64,000 nt of DNA from assembly GCF_042434095.1 (NCBI RefSeq), contig NZ_JBHLUE010000016.1, forward strand, positions 62,001 through 126,000, written 5' to 3'. Made by a program: the position numbers and the translations under genes. Shown piece after piece: positions 25,985 through 35,300 of this stretch. The notes under the pieces were generated by a model that made no database searches, was not told the origin of the DNA, and saw nothing but the letters and a program-made list of their open reading frames with translations. How positions within the stretch are numbered: position 1 is the first letter of the stretch; the number at the start of each line of letters is the position of its first letter. The stretch comes from KBS50 sp042434095 (GTDB taxonomy: Bacteria; Actinomycetota; Actinomycetes; Mycobacteriales; Micromonosporaceae).

Positions 25985-26366
25985 GGTCGTCTCCTGAGTT
26001 CGATGGACGGTGCGCGAGGGTCGTGGTCACCACGCCGGCGAACCGGGTCCACTGCTCCCGCCAGACCCGCAACCGGTCGTGGCCCGCGTCGGTGAGCCGG
26101 TAGACCTTGCGGGGTGGGCCGCTGGGACTCGACTCCGGGGCGTTGGCGACGAGCCCCATCCGGTGCAGCCGGGTGATCAGGGGATAGATGGTGCCGTAGC
26201 TGACCGCGCCGAAGCCGGCCGTGTCGAGCCGGCGGACCAGCTCGTATCCGTGCGCCGGCTCGACGGCGAGCAGGGCGAGCAGGCACATGTCCAGGCAGCC
26301 GCGCAGCAGCTGAGCCTGCCGCTCGGCCGCGTCGTCAGGGCCGTCCACCGGTACCATGCGGAACAT
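25959..26366 (-). CDS. PadR family transcriptional regulator
   Basis: Winged-helix repressor of about 135 residues. The core is LLRGCLDMCLLALLAVEPAHGYELVRRLDTAGFGAVSYGTIYPLITRLHRMGLV, with the PadR hallmarks HGYEL and GTIYPLL-like, then a wing (GPPRKVYRLTDAG) and a C-terminal dimerisation helix. The start is uncertain: GTG at 26375, ATG at 26366 and ATG at 26357 are all in frame and none has a ribosome site, so the mRNA is probably nearly leaderless. An inverted repeat covering the promoter and first codons points to autorepression. It controls the HAAS gene it overlaps. Confidence 0.88.
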   Translation of the reverse strand: MFRMVPVDGPDDAAERQAQLLRGCLDMCLLALLAVEPAHGYELVRRLDTAGFGAVSYGTIYPLITRLHRMGLVANAPESSPSGPPRKVYRLTDAGHDRLRVWREQWTRFAGVVTTTLAHRPSNSGDDHEHVDAGR

Positions 26367-26384
26367 AATAGCCACGGTATTATG
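26364..26384 (-). promoter_or_regulatory. PadR operator overlapping promoter and start
   Basis: A perfect inverted repeat, CATAATA-(7 nt)-TATTATG, conspicuously AT-rich in this window. The outer arm CATAAT doubles as a -10 box. A repressor bound here would block both transcription and the start codons of padR, the usual autoregulation of the family. Confidence 0.7.
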
Positions 26385-26530
26385 CGGCGTCTAGTAGTTC
26401 CTTTCCCGCGATCGAACGCGGGCACCCCCGCACGACCAGGACATCGATGTTGGACGCTCTCACATACGCTGCAGGCGCACGATCACGATCGGTGAGTTCA
26501 ACGTCATTGCGGCCTGCCGAGGGAGGACCG

Positions 26531-26791
26531 TTGAGCACCGCAGAGATCATCGCCCAGCTGACCGCCGCGTCCCGGAAGCTGGACGAGGCGCAGGGCAAGC
26601 TGCTGGCCGCGAAGCAGGACGTGGCAGAGGCGCAACGGCTGGTGGCGGCCGCGCTCCAGGGGGGTTCCACCCAACTGGCGGGCCACCTTGGCCAACTCGC
26701 TAGCGCCGTGGGCGAGGTCGCCACCCGTACGCCGGCCAGCAAACAGCAGGTGCAGCAGACTATCGCGAGAGCCCAAGCGCTGGGAAACTGA
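26531..26791 (+). CDS. DUF6244-like small helical protein
   Basis: Soluble protein of 86 residues starting at TTG (26531), six bases after GGGAGG. The sequence STAEIIAQLTAASRKLDEAQGKLLAAKQDVAEAQRLVAAALQGG is nearly all helix with heptad spacing, so a coiled-coil is likely, and the C-terminus KQQVQQTIARAQALGN is characteristic of the family I know as DUF6244, found in many copies in Micromonospora-type genomes. It resembles the WXG-like or ESX-substrate style of small helical proteins, but no WxG motif is present. First gene of a small module with the two unknown genes downstream. Confidence 0.75.
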   Translation: MSTAEIIAQLTAASRKLDEAQGKLLAAKQDVAEAQRLVAAALQGGSTQLAGHLGQLASAVGEVATRTPASKQQVQQTIARAQALGN

Positions 26792-26850
26792 CCGGGGGTG
26801 GTGGTAGCGCATCAGGCCGACCACCCGTCACGACCTCGCCCGGACAACGG

Positions 26851-27135
26851 GTGCCCCGGAACGCCTCAGACGCCTCCAGGGCACGACGTAACGCCGATCT
26901 GCCGAAGCGCGAGCGTCCGCCCCGACGCGAGCGCGCAACGGCAGAGGCCGTCGGCTTCTGGGCAGCATCGCTGGGGGCGGCATGGGCCACGGTCTCGGAG
27001 TTCATGCCGGCCCTTCCCAAGACGATAGCTGGATCGCTGCTGGGAACGGCGGCGGCCGTGAGCGCTGCCAAGGCCTGGCGCAACACCCTAGCTGAAAGGC
27101 GGAAGACCCAGGATGAAGGTGGATCCCGAGATTGA
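26851..27135 (+). CDS. Small protein with one to two membrane segments, unknown
   Basis: Unrecognised 94-residue protein. A very basic, Arg-rich N-terminus (RARRNADLPKRERPPRRERA) precedes hydrophobic segments around AVGFWAASLGAAWATV and TIAGSLLGTAAAVSAA, then a charged tail. It probably sits in the membrane with its N-terminus inside. GTG start at 26851, without a clear ribosome site. Its end overlaps the next gene by 23 bp. Confidence 0.55.
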   Translation: MPRNASDASRARRNADLPKRERPPRRERATAEAVGFWAASLGAAWATVSEFMPALPKTIAGSLLGTAAAVSAAKAWRNTLAERRKTQDEGGSRD

Positions 27136-27553
27136 GCCGCTGGTGCGCGACGCCATTCATGCGGCGGTGATACGCGACTTCGACGTCCTCGATGAGCGGC
27201 TACAGGCCCTGCCTGCGGGCGAACCGACCGCGCGAGCCGTGGAACTGACCACGGCTCTCGTTTACCTCATCATGATCGACATTCACAACGGCAAGCCAAC
27301 CGAGGAAGAGATTCGTGGTGTGGCTGCCGAGATCGCCCGCGGAGAGGCCTGGGCGGCACCCACCGCAGAAGAGGTAACCAGCTATCTGGTTCGCCTGCTG
27401 AACGGTCAACCGTTCGGCACCGAGGTCCCATCCGAGAACGTCGTGATACTCGCGTTCGTCTGTGCGGCAAACCTGTTGTCCTCGTGTCATCGGGACGACG
27501 AGGAGTGGTGGGACTACCTGGACCGGGCCGAAGCGGCCCTGGAGGCCGCCTGA
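27113..27553 (+). CDS. Acidic helical protein, unknown
   Basis: Unrecognised soluble protein of 146 residues, acidic, with helix-rich sequence (DPEIEPLVRDAIHAAVIRDFDVLDERLQAL) and a Trp/Asp-rich end (CHRDDEEWWDYLDRAEAALEAA). Codon usage is less GC-biased than in neighbours. It overlaps the end of the preceding small membrane protein, so the two probably work together. No catalytic or DNA-binding motif is seen. Confidence 0.65.
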   Translation: MKVDPEIEPLVRDAIHAAVIRDFDVLDERLQALPAGEPTARAVELTTALVYLIMIDIHNGKPTEEEIRGVAAEIARGEAWAAPTAEEVTSYLVRLLNGQPFGTEVPSENVVILAFVCAANLLSSCHRDDEEWWDYLDRAEAALEAA

Positions 27554-27622
27554 GGACGCGCACCCGCTCCGGATGAGGGCCCGGCCGGTCGGGCCCCCCG
27601 TCCAGGCGGCGTCGCCGACCCG

Positions 27623-28498
27623 TCAGCCGGCGTCGGAGAGCACCTCGCGCAGCTTGCGGGCGAACGCCTCCGGCTGTCCGGGATAGCCGCCCTCGGGGCC
27701 CGCAAAGCCGCCGTGATGGCTCGGGAAGACCGTGGCCTTCTGCCCGAGCGCCTCGGCGGTGGCCTCCGCGGTGCGTCCGGTGAAGGTGTTCAGGGACTCC
27801 TCGCCCACCGCCACCACGATCCGGGTCGGCGCCCGCCGCAGCGCCTCCACGTCCGGACGGTACGCGGTGATCGCGTCGGCCCGGTCGGACAGCAGCGGGT
27901 CGTCCCGGACGCCGTTGTCCTCGGTCGGCATCCCGAACGCGGCCGGGTCGGGCGCCGGCAGCGCGAAGTAGTCGTCGGTGTACTCGCCCGGCCAGGACGA
28001 CATCGCCATGAACGCCGCCATGCCGGCCCCCCAGCCCCCCTTCCGGTACGCCTCCCGCACGCCGGCCAGGGCCCGCGCGGCCGCCTCGGCGTCCGGAAGG
28101 ACCGGGATCAGCGGCGGCTCGTGCGCCACCAGCGTGGTCACGTCGTTCGGGTACGCGGTCACCAGCGCGAGCGCCGTCACCGCGCCACCGCTGCTGGCGA
28201 ACAGCTCCACCGGGCCGGCGCCGAGCGCCTCGATGAGCGCGTGCACGTCGCCGGCCTGCACCTCGGGCCGCTGATCGACCCGACCGTCCTTGCGGGTGCT
28301 GCGGCCGAGGCCACGCGGGTCGTAGGTGACCACCGTGCGGTCGGGGAAGTGCGACGCCAACGCGCGAAAACCGCTGGCGGCCATGGGTTGGCCGATCATC
28401 AGCAGCGGCGGCCGCCCGTCGGCGGTGGGCAGCGGTCCGCGTACGTCGTAGCCGAGATCGACCTCGGGGGTCTCAAGCACCTGGTTCTCCATACTCAT
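27623..28498 (-). CDS. Alpha/beta hydrolase
   Basis: Cytosolic hydrolase of 291 residues. The oxyanion region is MIGQPMAASGF, the strand TVVTYDPRGLGRSTR is the usual one after the first helix, the nucleophile elbow is ASSGGA (Ser in place of Gly at the first position), and the C-terminal His is in PSHHGGFAGP. The lid at about 150-200 is Gly/Trp-rich. GGGGAG lies five bases before the ATG at 28498. Substrate unknown; single gene, divergent from the RyR protein. Confidence 0.82.
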   Translation of the reverse strand: MSMENQVLETPEVDLGYDVRGPLPTADGRPPLLMIGQPMAASGFRALASHFPDRTVVTYDPRGLGRSTRKDGRVDQRPEVQAGDVHALIEALGAGPVELFASSGGAVTALALVTAYPNDVTTLVAHEPPLIPVLPDAEAAARALAGVREAYRKGGWGAGMAAFMAMSSWPGEYTDDYFALPAPDPAAFGMPTEDNGVRDDPLLSDRADAITAYRPDVEALRRAPTRIVVAVGEESLNTFTGRTAEATAEALGQKATVFPSHHGGFAGPEGGYPGQPEAFARKLREVLSDAG

Positions 28499-28627
28499 AG
28501 AAACTCCCCGAGCCCCGGAAACTCATCGGTCGGCAGGCGACCGTCCGGCGAATCGGGTGGATGCGTCCGGGAAGCAGGTGACGGTACGCTTGCGGTGCGT
28601 CATCACCCGCGACGACAGGTGGCCGCC

Positions 28628-30391
28628 GTGCCCGACAGCCTGCCCGACACCGGTCCCGGGGGGTCGGCCCGCGCCCCGGCCGCGGTGCTGCTCCGGGTGG
28701 CGTTCGCGGTCCTGGGCCTCACGTCGGTGCTCGCCGGGTACCTCGGCCTGGCCCACTACCTGCGCGGCCACCCGGAGATGAGCAGCGCTCCGCTGGACAT
28801 CCTCTACTACGACCTGCAGCTGTTCGTGCTCGGTTCACCCCCGCTGGACAACGGCGGCCCGTTCAATCCCGCCCTCGACCTGGCCCGGTTCACCGCACCG
28901 GCGTTCACCGCGTACGCCCTGGCCGAGGCCGCCCGGGCGATCTTCTCCACCGAGCTGCGCCGCTGGCGTACCCGGCGGCTGCGCGGTCACGTGATCGTCT
29001 GCGGCGACGGCATGGTGGCGGGCACGCTGGTCCGGCGGCTGCGCGCGGACGGCGAGCGGGTGGTGGTTATCCCGTCCAACGCCGTGGCCGTGGAGCCCTC
29101 GACGGCCCTGACCAACTCGCCGGACACCCACGTGACCGGCGCGGCCCGCGATCCGGAGGCGTTGCGCGCCTCCGGCATCGCGCACGCCCGCGCCCTGTAC
29201 GCCTGCACCACCGACAGCGCCACCAACACGGCCATCGCGCTGGCCGCCGCACGCACCGGCCGGCAGAGCCCGCTCGCCGTGTACGCGCACGTCGACGACC
29301 CCGAGTTCGGGCTGGCCCTGCAGGCCCGGGTGCTCGGCGGCGGCGAGCCGGACGCCACCAGGCTGGCCTTCTTCAACGTCGACGACCTGGCCGCCCGGAA
29401 GCTGCTGGCCGAGCAGCCGCCGGTGCCGCTGCCCGGCGGCGGGCCGCCCCGGATCGTGCTGCTGGGCGCCTCCAACTTCGGCCAGGCGGTGCTGGTGGAG
29501 CTGGCCCGGCGCTGGCGCCGCAGCGGGCTGCGGGACGACGCCCCGCTCCGGCTGGCCCTGGTGGACGACCGGGCCACCGCGATCGCCGCCGACCTGGCGT
29601 ACCGCTATCCGTTCCTGGCGATCTCCTGCCGGGTCACCCCGTTCGACGGCGGGCTGCCGCAGCTGCTCGACGACGGGAGCTTCCCGCTGCCGCCGGATCG
29701 GGTCTACATCTGTCGCGACGACGACGAGTGGGCGCTCAAGACCGCGCTGCTGGCCGAGCAGCTGTGGCATCCGGGGCCGGGGTCGATCGTGGTCCGGCTG
29801 GAGCGGCTGGCCAGCCTCCGCGAGGTCTTCGACACCGAGCCGGACTACCTGCTCGGCGGCGCGGCCGGGGCGGTCCGCCCGTACGGGGTGGTGCAGGCGG
29901 CCTGCGATCCCCGGTTGATCGGCGAGGACCTGGTCGAGCGGCTGGGCCGCGCCATCCACCAGGCGTACGTGTTGGAGCGACGCCGCAACGGCGACACCCC
30001 GGCCACGAACCCGGCGCTGGTGCCGTGGGAGGAGCTGCCGCCGGCGACCCGGGAGTCCAACCGGAAACAGGCCCGGGACATCGGCCGCAAGCTGGCCCGG
30101 GTCGGCTGCGCGCTCTATCCCCGGGTCGGGCCCAGCCCGGAGTACGCGCTCGCCGAGCCCGAGGTGGAGCTGCTGGCCGAGCTGGAACACGAGCGGTGGT
30201 CCAGGGCCCGCCGGGACGCCGGCTGGTCGTACGGCGAACAGCGGGACGACGACCGCCGGCTGCACCCCGCGGTGGTCGACTGGAAGGACCTCTCGGACGA
30301 CATGCGGGAGCGCAACTACAGCGAGATCCGGGAGCTACCTGAGATCCTGGCCGACGCGGGATTCCGCATCGTCCGGGTGCGGGCCAGATGA
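28628..30391 (+). CDS. Membrane Rossmann (TrkA-N-like) protein with C-terminal RyR domain
   Basis: Protein of 587 residues. Two hydrophobic segments (about 20-43 and a loop reaching 100) are followed by two Rossmann units: HVIVCGDGMVAGTLVRRL (about 119-136) and RIVLLGASNFGQAVLVEL (about 276-293), both with glycine-rich nucleotide loops as in TrkA-N. The C-terminal 130 residues form a ryanodine-receptor-type (RyR) domain: WEELPPATRESNRKQARD, LAELEHERWSRARRDAGW, HPAVVDWKDL. RyR domains in bacteria have been proposed as nucleotide-derived ligand sensors. GTG start with AGGTGG upstream. It is followed by a SLOG-like gene after 16 bp and by fxsC-fxsT, so it likely belongs to that system. Confidence 0.85.
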   Translation: MPDSLPDTGPGGSARAPAAVLLRVAFAVLGLTSVLAGYLGLAHYLRGHPEMSSAPLDILYYDLQLFVLGSPPLDNGGPFNPALDLARFTAPAFTAYALAEAARAIFSTELRRWRTRRLRGHVIVCGDGMVAGTLVRRLRADGERVVVIPSNAVAVEPSTALTNSPDTHVTGAARDPEALRASGIAHARALYACTTDSATNTAIALAAARTGRQSPLAVYAHVDDPEFGLALQARVLGGGEPDATRLAFFNVDDLAARKLLAEQPPVPLPGGGPPRIVLLGASNFGQAVLVELARRWRRSGLRDDAPLRLALVDDRATAIAADLAYRYPFLAISCRVTPFDGGLPQLLDDGSFPLPPDRVYICRDDDEWALKTALLAEQLWHPGPGSIVVRLERLASLREVFDTEPDYLLGGAAGAVRPYGVVQAACDPRLIGEDLVERLGRAIHQAYVLERRRNGDTPATNPALVPWEELPPATRESNRKQARDIGRKLARVGCALYPRVGPSPEYALAEPEVELLAELEHERWSRARRDAGWSYGEQRDDDRRLHPAVVDWKDLSDDMRERNYSEIRELPEILADAGFRIVRVRAR

Positions 30392-30407
30392 CCGGGGACG
30401 GGGGCGC

Positions 30408-30890
30408 ATGCCGCGGATCGGGATCACCGGTCACGTCCGGTTGGCCGACGGCACGGCCGAGCTGGTGTACGACTGCCTGGCCGGGTTCCTCGCGCCGTAC
30501 GCCGGGACCGACCTGCACGGCGTGACCTGCCTGGCCGACGGCGCCGACCAGCTGTTCGCCCGGGCGGTGCTCGCGCTCGGCGGCAGCTACGAGGCGATCA
30601 TCCCGGCGCTGGACTACCGGCGGGCCGCCGTGCCGGCGGGAAACCGGGTCGACTTCGACGACCTGCTGGAACGGGCGGGATCGGTGTCCTACATGCCGTT
30701 CCCGCGCAGCGGGCGGGCCGCGTACGCGGCCGCGAACGACGAGCTGCTGCGCCGGTCGGACCTGCTCGTGGCGGTCTGGGACGGCCGGCCGTCGGACCGG
30801 CTGGGCGCCACCGCCCACGTCGTCCGGGCGGCCCGGGAGCGCGGCCTGCCGGTCACCGTGCTCTGGCCCGATGGCGCTCGCCGGGGCTAG
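30408..30890 (+). CDS. SLOG-like nucleotide-binding protein
   Basis: Rossmann-type protein of 160 residues: RIGITGHVRL at the start, GVTCLADGADQLFARAVLALGGSYEAIIP, then AANDELLRRSDLLVAVWDG. These are the marks of the SLOG/LOG-DprA superfamily, proposed to sense or process NAD-derived and cyclic nucleotides. There is no LOG catalytic PGGxGTxxE motif, so it is probably a sensor rather than a hydrolase. It begins 16 bp after the RyR protein and is followed by 168 bp before fxsC. Confidence 0.72.
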   Translation: MPRIGITGHVRLADGTAELVYDCLAGFLAPYAGTDLHGVTCLADGADQLFARAVLALGGSYEAIIPALDYRRAAVPAGNRVDFDDLLERAGSVSYMPFPRSGRAAYAAANDELLRRSDLLVAVWDGRPSDRLGATAHVVRAARERGLPVTVLWPDGARRG

Positions 30891-30901
30891 GCGTACCACG
30901 C

Positions 30902-30967
30902 GGGAACGACAATAGTTACACCCATCGAAATCATCGGCGCATTGCTGTTGGTTGACTTCTATATACT
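30902..30967 (+). promoter_or_regulatory. Candidate promoter region of fxsC-fxsT
   Basis: The gap between the SLOG-like gene and fxsC holds the most AT-rich stretch in this part of the window. It includes GGGAAC (30902-30907) with CGAAAT 18 bases later, an ECF-sigma-like layout, and TTGACT (30952-30957) followed closely by TATACT (30962-30967). Spacing does not single out one promoter. Confidence 0.4.
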
Positions 30968-31058
30968 CTCGGTCAGGTAGCCCTCGTCGCCAGCGGTCCC
31001 GAACGGCTCGCCTGAGCACAGCATCCGGCATGCAGACGCGGGCGGTCCGGAGGTGTGG

Positions 31059-32315
31059 GTGCTGTACTTCTTCCTCAGCTACGCGCGAGGGGACGACGAC
31101 GTCTTCGTCGAGGAGTTCTACCGGGACCTGAGCCGCGAGGTGCGGGTCCGCGCCGGTCTCGACCGGGGCCAGGAGGTCGGCTTCGTCGACATGCACAGCA
31201 TCGAGCTGGGCGCGGCCTGGTCCGAGCGGCTCGTCTCGGCGCTGAGCACCTGCCGGTCGTTCATCGCGCTCTGCGGCCCGCGCTACTTCACCAGCGAGGC
31301 GTGCGGCCGGGAGTGGCACGTCTTCGCCAGCCGCGCGGAACGGTACGAGCGGGACACCGGCCAGCCCTCCTCGGCGCTGCTGCCGATCCTCTGGCTGCCG
31401 CCGCGGCGGATGCCGGAGGTGGCCAGCGCCCTGCAGTACGACTCGGACGTGCTCGGCGAGGCGTACCGGAAGACCGGGCTGCGCCAGCTGCTGCGGTTGC
31501 AGCGCAACCGGGAGGCGTACATCGACTTCGTGGACGCGCTGGCCGACCGGATCGTGGAGACCGCCGACACGCACGAGCTGCCCCAGCCGGAGGAGCTGCC
31601 GCAGTTCGACGAGATCCCGAACGCCTTCCGGTCGGTGCCCGGCGGGCGCCGGGCGCTGCCGACGCCACCGTCCTCTCCGGAGCGCGGGCCGGACCGGGGT
31701 GACACGCTGTCCGTGCAGTTCGTCGTGGCGGCCGGCTCGACCGACGAGATGCGATCCATCCGCGCCTCGCTGGACTATCACGGCGCCCGTCCGGTGGACT
31801 GGGCGCCGTACCAGCCCACCATGTCGCAGCCGCTCGGCGAGTACGCGGTGGCGGTGGCCACCCGACGCAGCTTCGCGGCGGCCGTGGCCGATCTCGCCGA
31901 GCTCGGTCCCTCGGCCGAGGTGGCCAGCCAGGAGAACCGCATCCTCGTGCTGCTGGTCGATCCGTGGGCCACCCGGGTCGATCAGGCCCGGCTGGCCCTG
32001 CTCAAGTACGACCAGCAGGATCGGGAGCCGCGTACGCCGGCGTCGGCCGTGATGATCCCGGCCAGCCACGACGACTCGGAGACCCAGCTGCACTGGCGGG
32101 AGCTGTCCGACTCGCTGCGGGCCATCTTCGCCAGCCGGGTGGCCCGGGCCGACGACGTCATGTTCCGCACCAGCATCCTCACCCACCAGGCCTTCGAATC
32201 CGACCTGCAGGTGGTGCTCGAGGTGGCGGTCAACCGCCTCTTCGTCGAGGGCCGGGTGCACCGCAGACCGAGCGGTGACACCGCGGGCGGTTGGCCGCAG
32301 TTGCAATCACCCTAG
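31059..32315 (+). CDS. fxsC: TIR-like protein FxsC
   Basis: Protein of 418 residues; the FxsC component of FxSxx-COOH systems. The TIR domain covers about residues 1-140: YFFLSYARGDDDVFVEEFYRDL, GFVDMHSIELGAAW, SFIALCGPRYFTSEACGREW (the Glu expected in NAD-cleaving TIR domains is in GREW) and ALLPILW. A linker leads to a second domain (about 215-395, SVQFVVAAGSTDEMRSIRASLDYHG) found in FxsC proteins, of unknown role. The GTG at 31059 has GGAGG five bases ahead; a GTG two codons earlier overlaps the SD. It is followed by fxsT after 23 bp. Whether it hydrolyses NAD is not known. Confidence 0.88.
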   Translation: MLYFFLSYARGDDDVFVEEFYRDLSREVRVRAGLDRGQEVGFVDMHSIELGAAWSERLVSALSTCRSFIALCGPRYFTSEACGREWHVFASRAERYERDTGQPSSALLPILWLPPRRMPEVASALQYDSDVLGEAYRKTGLRQLLRLQRNREAYIDFVDALADRIVETADTHELPQPEELPQFDEIPNAFRSVPGGRRALPTPPSSPERGPDRGDTLSVQFVVAAGSTDEMRSIRASLDYHGARPVDWAPYQPTMSQPLGEYAVAVATRRSFAAAVADLAELGPSAEVASQENRILVLLVDPWATRVDQARLALLKYDQQDREPRTPASAVMIPASHDDSETQLHWRELSDSLRAIFASRVARADDVMFRTSILTHQAFESDLQVVLEVAVNRLFVEGRVHRRPSGDTAGGWPQLQSP

Positions 32316-32338
32316 AAACCCAAGGGGAGGGATGCGTC

Positions 32339-35300
32339 GTGACATCCTCCGGACCTGGCAAGATCGTCACCTTCTACTCGTACAAGGGCGGCACCGGCCG
32401 GACCATGGCGGTGGCCAACACGGCGTGGATCCTGGCCAGCAACGGGCACAAGGTGCTCGCGGTGGACTGGGACCTGGAATCCCCCGGCCTGCACCGCTAC
32501 CTGCACCCGTTCCTGCGCGACAAGCAGCTGCGCGGCTCCCCCGGCGTCATCGACCTGATGCGCGGCTTCGCCAAGGCCACCGTCCGGGAGCCGGACCACG
32601 GCGGCGACGACCCGAACTGGTACGAGCAGTACGCCGACGTGCTGCAGTTCGCCTTCTCGCTGGACCGGTCCTTCCCGGACGGCGGCGTCATCGACTTCCT
32701 GCCCGCCGGTCAGCAGGACGCCTCCTACTCGGAGTCGGTCCGCACCTTCGACTGGCACAGCTTCTACGACCGGCTGGGCGGCGGCATCTTCCTCGAGGCG
32801 CTGCGCCGCAGCATGCGGGACAACTACGACTACGTGCTGATCGACAGCCGGACCGGGCTGAGCGACACGGCCGGCATCTGCACGGTGCGCCTGCCGGACA
32901 TCGTCGTCGACTGCTTCACGATGAGCACCCAGAGCATCGACGGCGCCGCCGCGGTGGCGCACTCCATCCGCGGCCAGCGGGTCGGTGAACCGGTCCGGTT
33001 GCTGCCCGTGCCGATGCGGGTGGAGGACGCCGAGCAGCTCAAGCTGGAGGCCGGCCGGGACTACGCCCGGGCGCGGTTCGCGCCGTTCCTCAGCCACCTG
33101 GCGCCCGCCGCGCTGGAGCGGTACTGGGGTGACGTCGAGATCCCGTACAAGCCCTTCTACGCGTACGAGGAGATCCTCGCGCCGTTCGGCGACCGGTCCC
33201 TGCAGGAAAACTCCCTGCTGGCCGCGTTTGAACGGCTGGCCGGGGCGCTCACCGAGGGCCGGGTGGACCGGCTCAACCCGGTGCCCGAGACGGAGCGCCG
33301 GCGGCTGCTGGCCGAGTTCGAGCGTCCGCGCGCCACCGTCACGCCGGACGTGCTGGTCAGCTACGCCGCCGTGGACCGGATGTGGGCCGAGTGGATCGCG
33401 GCGCAGCTCACCGGGGCCGGGCTGCGGGTGCTGCAGCGCGAGGTCGACTTCTCGCTGACCCCGGACCAGGCCGACCCGGCCGGCGGGCTGGCCAACATGC
33501 AGCACATCATCGTGTTGCTGTCCCGCGAGTACGTCGGTTCGGCGCGGGCCGCGGAGTTCTGGAAGGCCGCCGCGGCCCGCGACCCGCTCGGCGGCCGCCG
33601 GTTCCTGATCCCGATCCGGCTGGACGCGGCCCGGGTGCCGCCGCCGTTCCTGGACCGCCCCCCGGTGGAGCTGTCCGACCTGACCGAGGAGCAGTCGGTG
33701 GCGGCCCTGCTGACCGCCGTGGGCCAGCCGGGGGTCGGCGCCGAGCGGCCGCCGGAGGGCTTCGCCGGGCCACGCTTCCCCCGCCGCCGGCCGCCGGTCT
33801 GGTCGGTGCCGCAGCGCAACCCCAGCTTCATCGGCCGCCGGCAGCTGCTGGAGGCGCTGCGCAACCGGCTGGCGGCGGCCGACGGCGCGATCGCGCCGCA
33901 GGTGCTGCACGGACTGGCCGCCGTGGGCAAGAGCCAGGTGGCGGTGGAGTACGCGCACCGGTTCCAGGCGTACTACGACATCGTCTGGTGGGTGCCGGCC
34001 GAACAGACCGGGATGGTGCCGGCCGAACTGTCCCGGCTGGCCGGTCAGCTCAAGCTGCCGACCGGCGACAGCCTGGCCGAACGGGTCCGGCTGCTGCTGG
34101 ACGCGTTGCGCACCGGCGAGCCGTACCAGCGGTGGTTGATCATTTTCGACAACGCCGACGACCCGGCGGAGCTGCTGAGCTACCTGCCGCAGGGCTCCGG
34201 GCACGTGCTGGTGACCACCCGCAACCAGGCCTGGACCCGGCACGGGCAGACGCTGGAGATCGGCGTGTTCCGCCGGGAGGAGAGCGTCGAGTTCCTCCGC
34301 CGCCAGGTGACCGGGCTGGCGGCCGCGGAGGCCGACCGGGTCGCGGAGAAGCTCGGCGACCTGCCGCTGGCCATCCAGCAGGCCGGCGCCTGGCTGGCCG
34401 CCACCGCCATGCCGGTGGCGCAGTACCTGGAACGCCTCGACCACGAGCTGCCCCGGCTGCTGCGGACCGAGCTGCCGGCCAGCTACCCGCAGTCCGCCGC
34501 GGCCGCCTGGCTGGTCTCGCTGAGCCGGCTGCGCGACCAGATGCCGGCGGCCGCGAAGCTGCTGGAGGTGTGCGCCTTCTTCGCCCCCGAGCCGATCCCG
34601 ATGTCGCTCATCTACGGCGACCGGTTCGTCAGCGTGCTGCTGCCGTTCGACCGGACGCTGCGCGACCCGATGCTGCAGGGGCGGATCATCCGGGAGATCG
34701 GCCGGTACGCGCTGGCCCGGGTCGAGGCCGGGCCCACCAGCATCCAGCTGCACCGGCTGGTCCAGGCGGTGATCCGGGACAACCTTCCGCTCCACGAGTG
34801 GGACGCCAACCGGGCGCACGTGCACGAGATCCTGGCCGCGGCGAACCCGCGGGACTCCAACAACCTGGCCAACTGGCCGACGTTCGCGGCGCTGCGCCCG
34901 CACCTCGGGCCGTCCAGGGCCGTCCAGTCCCCCGTCGAGGACGTCCGCCGGCTGATGATCGACATGGTCCGGTACCTGTGGAAGGCGCTCGACTCGCAGG
35001 GCAGCGAGCAGCTGGCCGAGGAGGCGCTGGCGGCCTGGCGGGAGTCCTTCGACGCGGACGACACGCTCACCCTGCTGATGCGCTTCCAGCTGGCCAACGC
35101 GCTCCGGTTGCAGGCGCGCTACCAGGAGGCGTACGACATCGACGCGGACGTCTTCGAGCGGCTGCGCAGCCAACTCGGCGACGACCACCCGTACACGATC
35201 ACGGTGGCGAACGGCCTGGCCGCCGACCACCGGGCGCTCGGCCGGTACGCCGAGGCGTACCGGTTGGACCGCGAGACGTACGCCCGGTCCAAGGAGGCGT

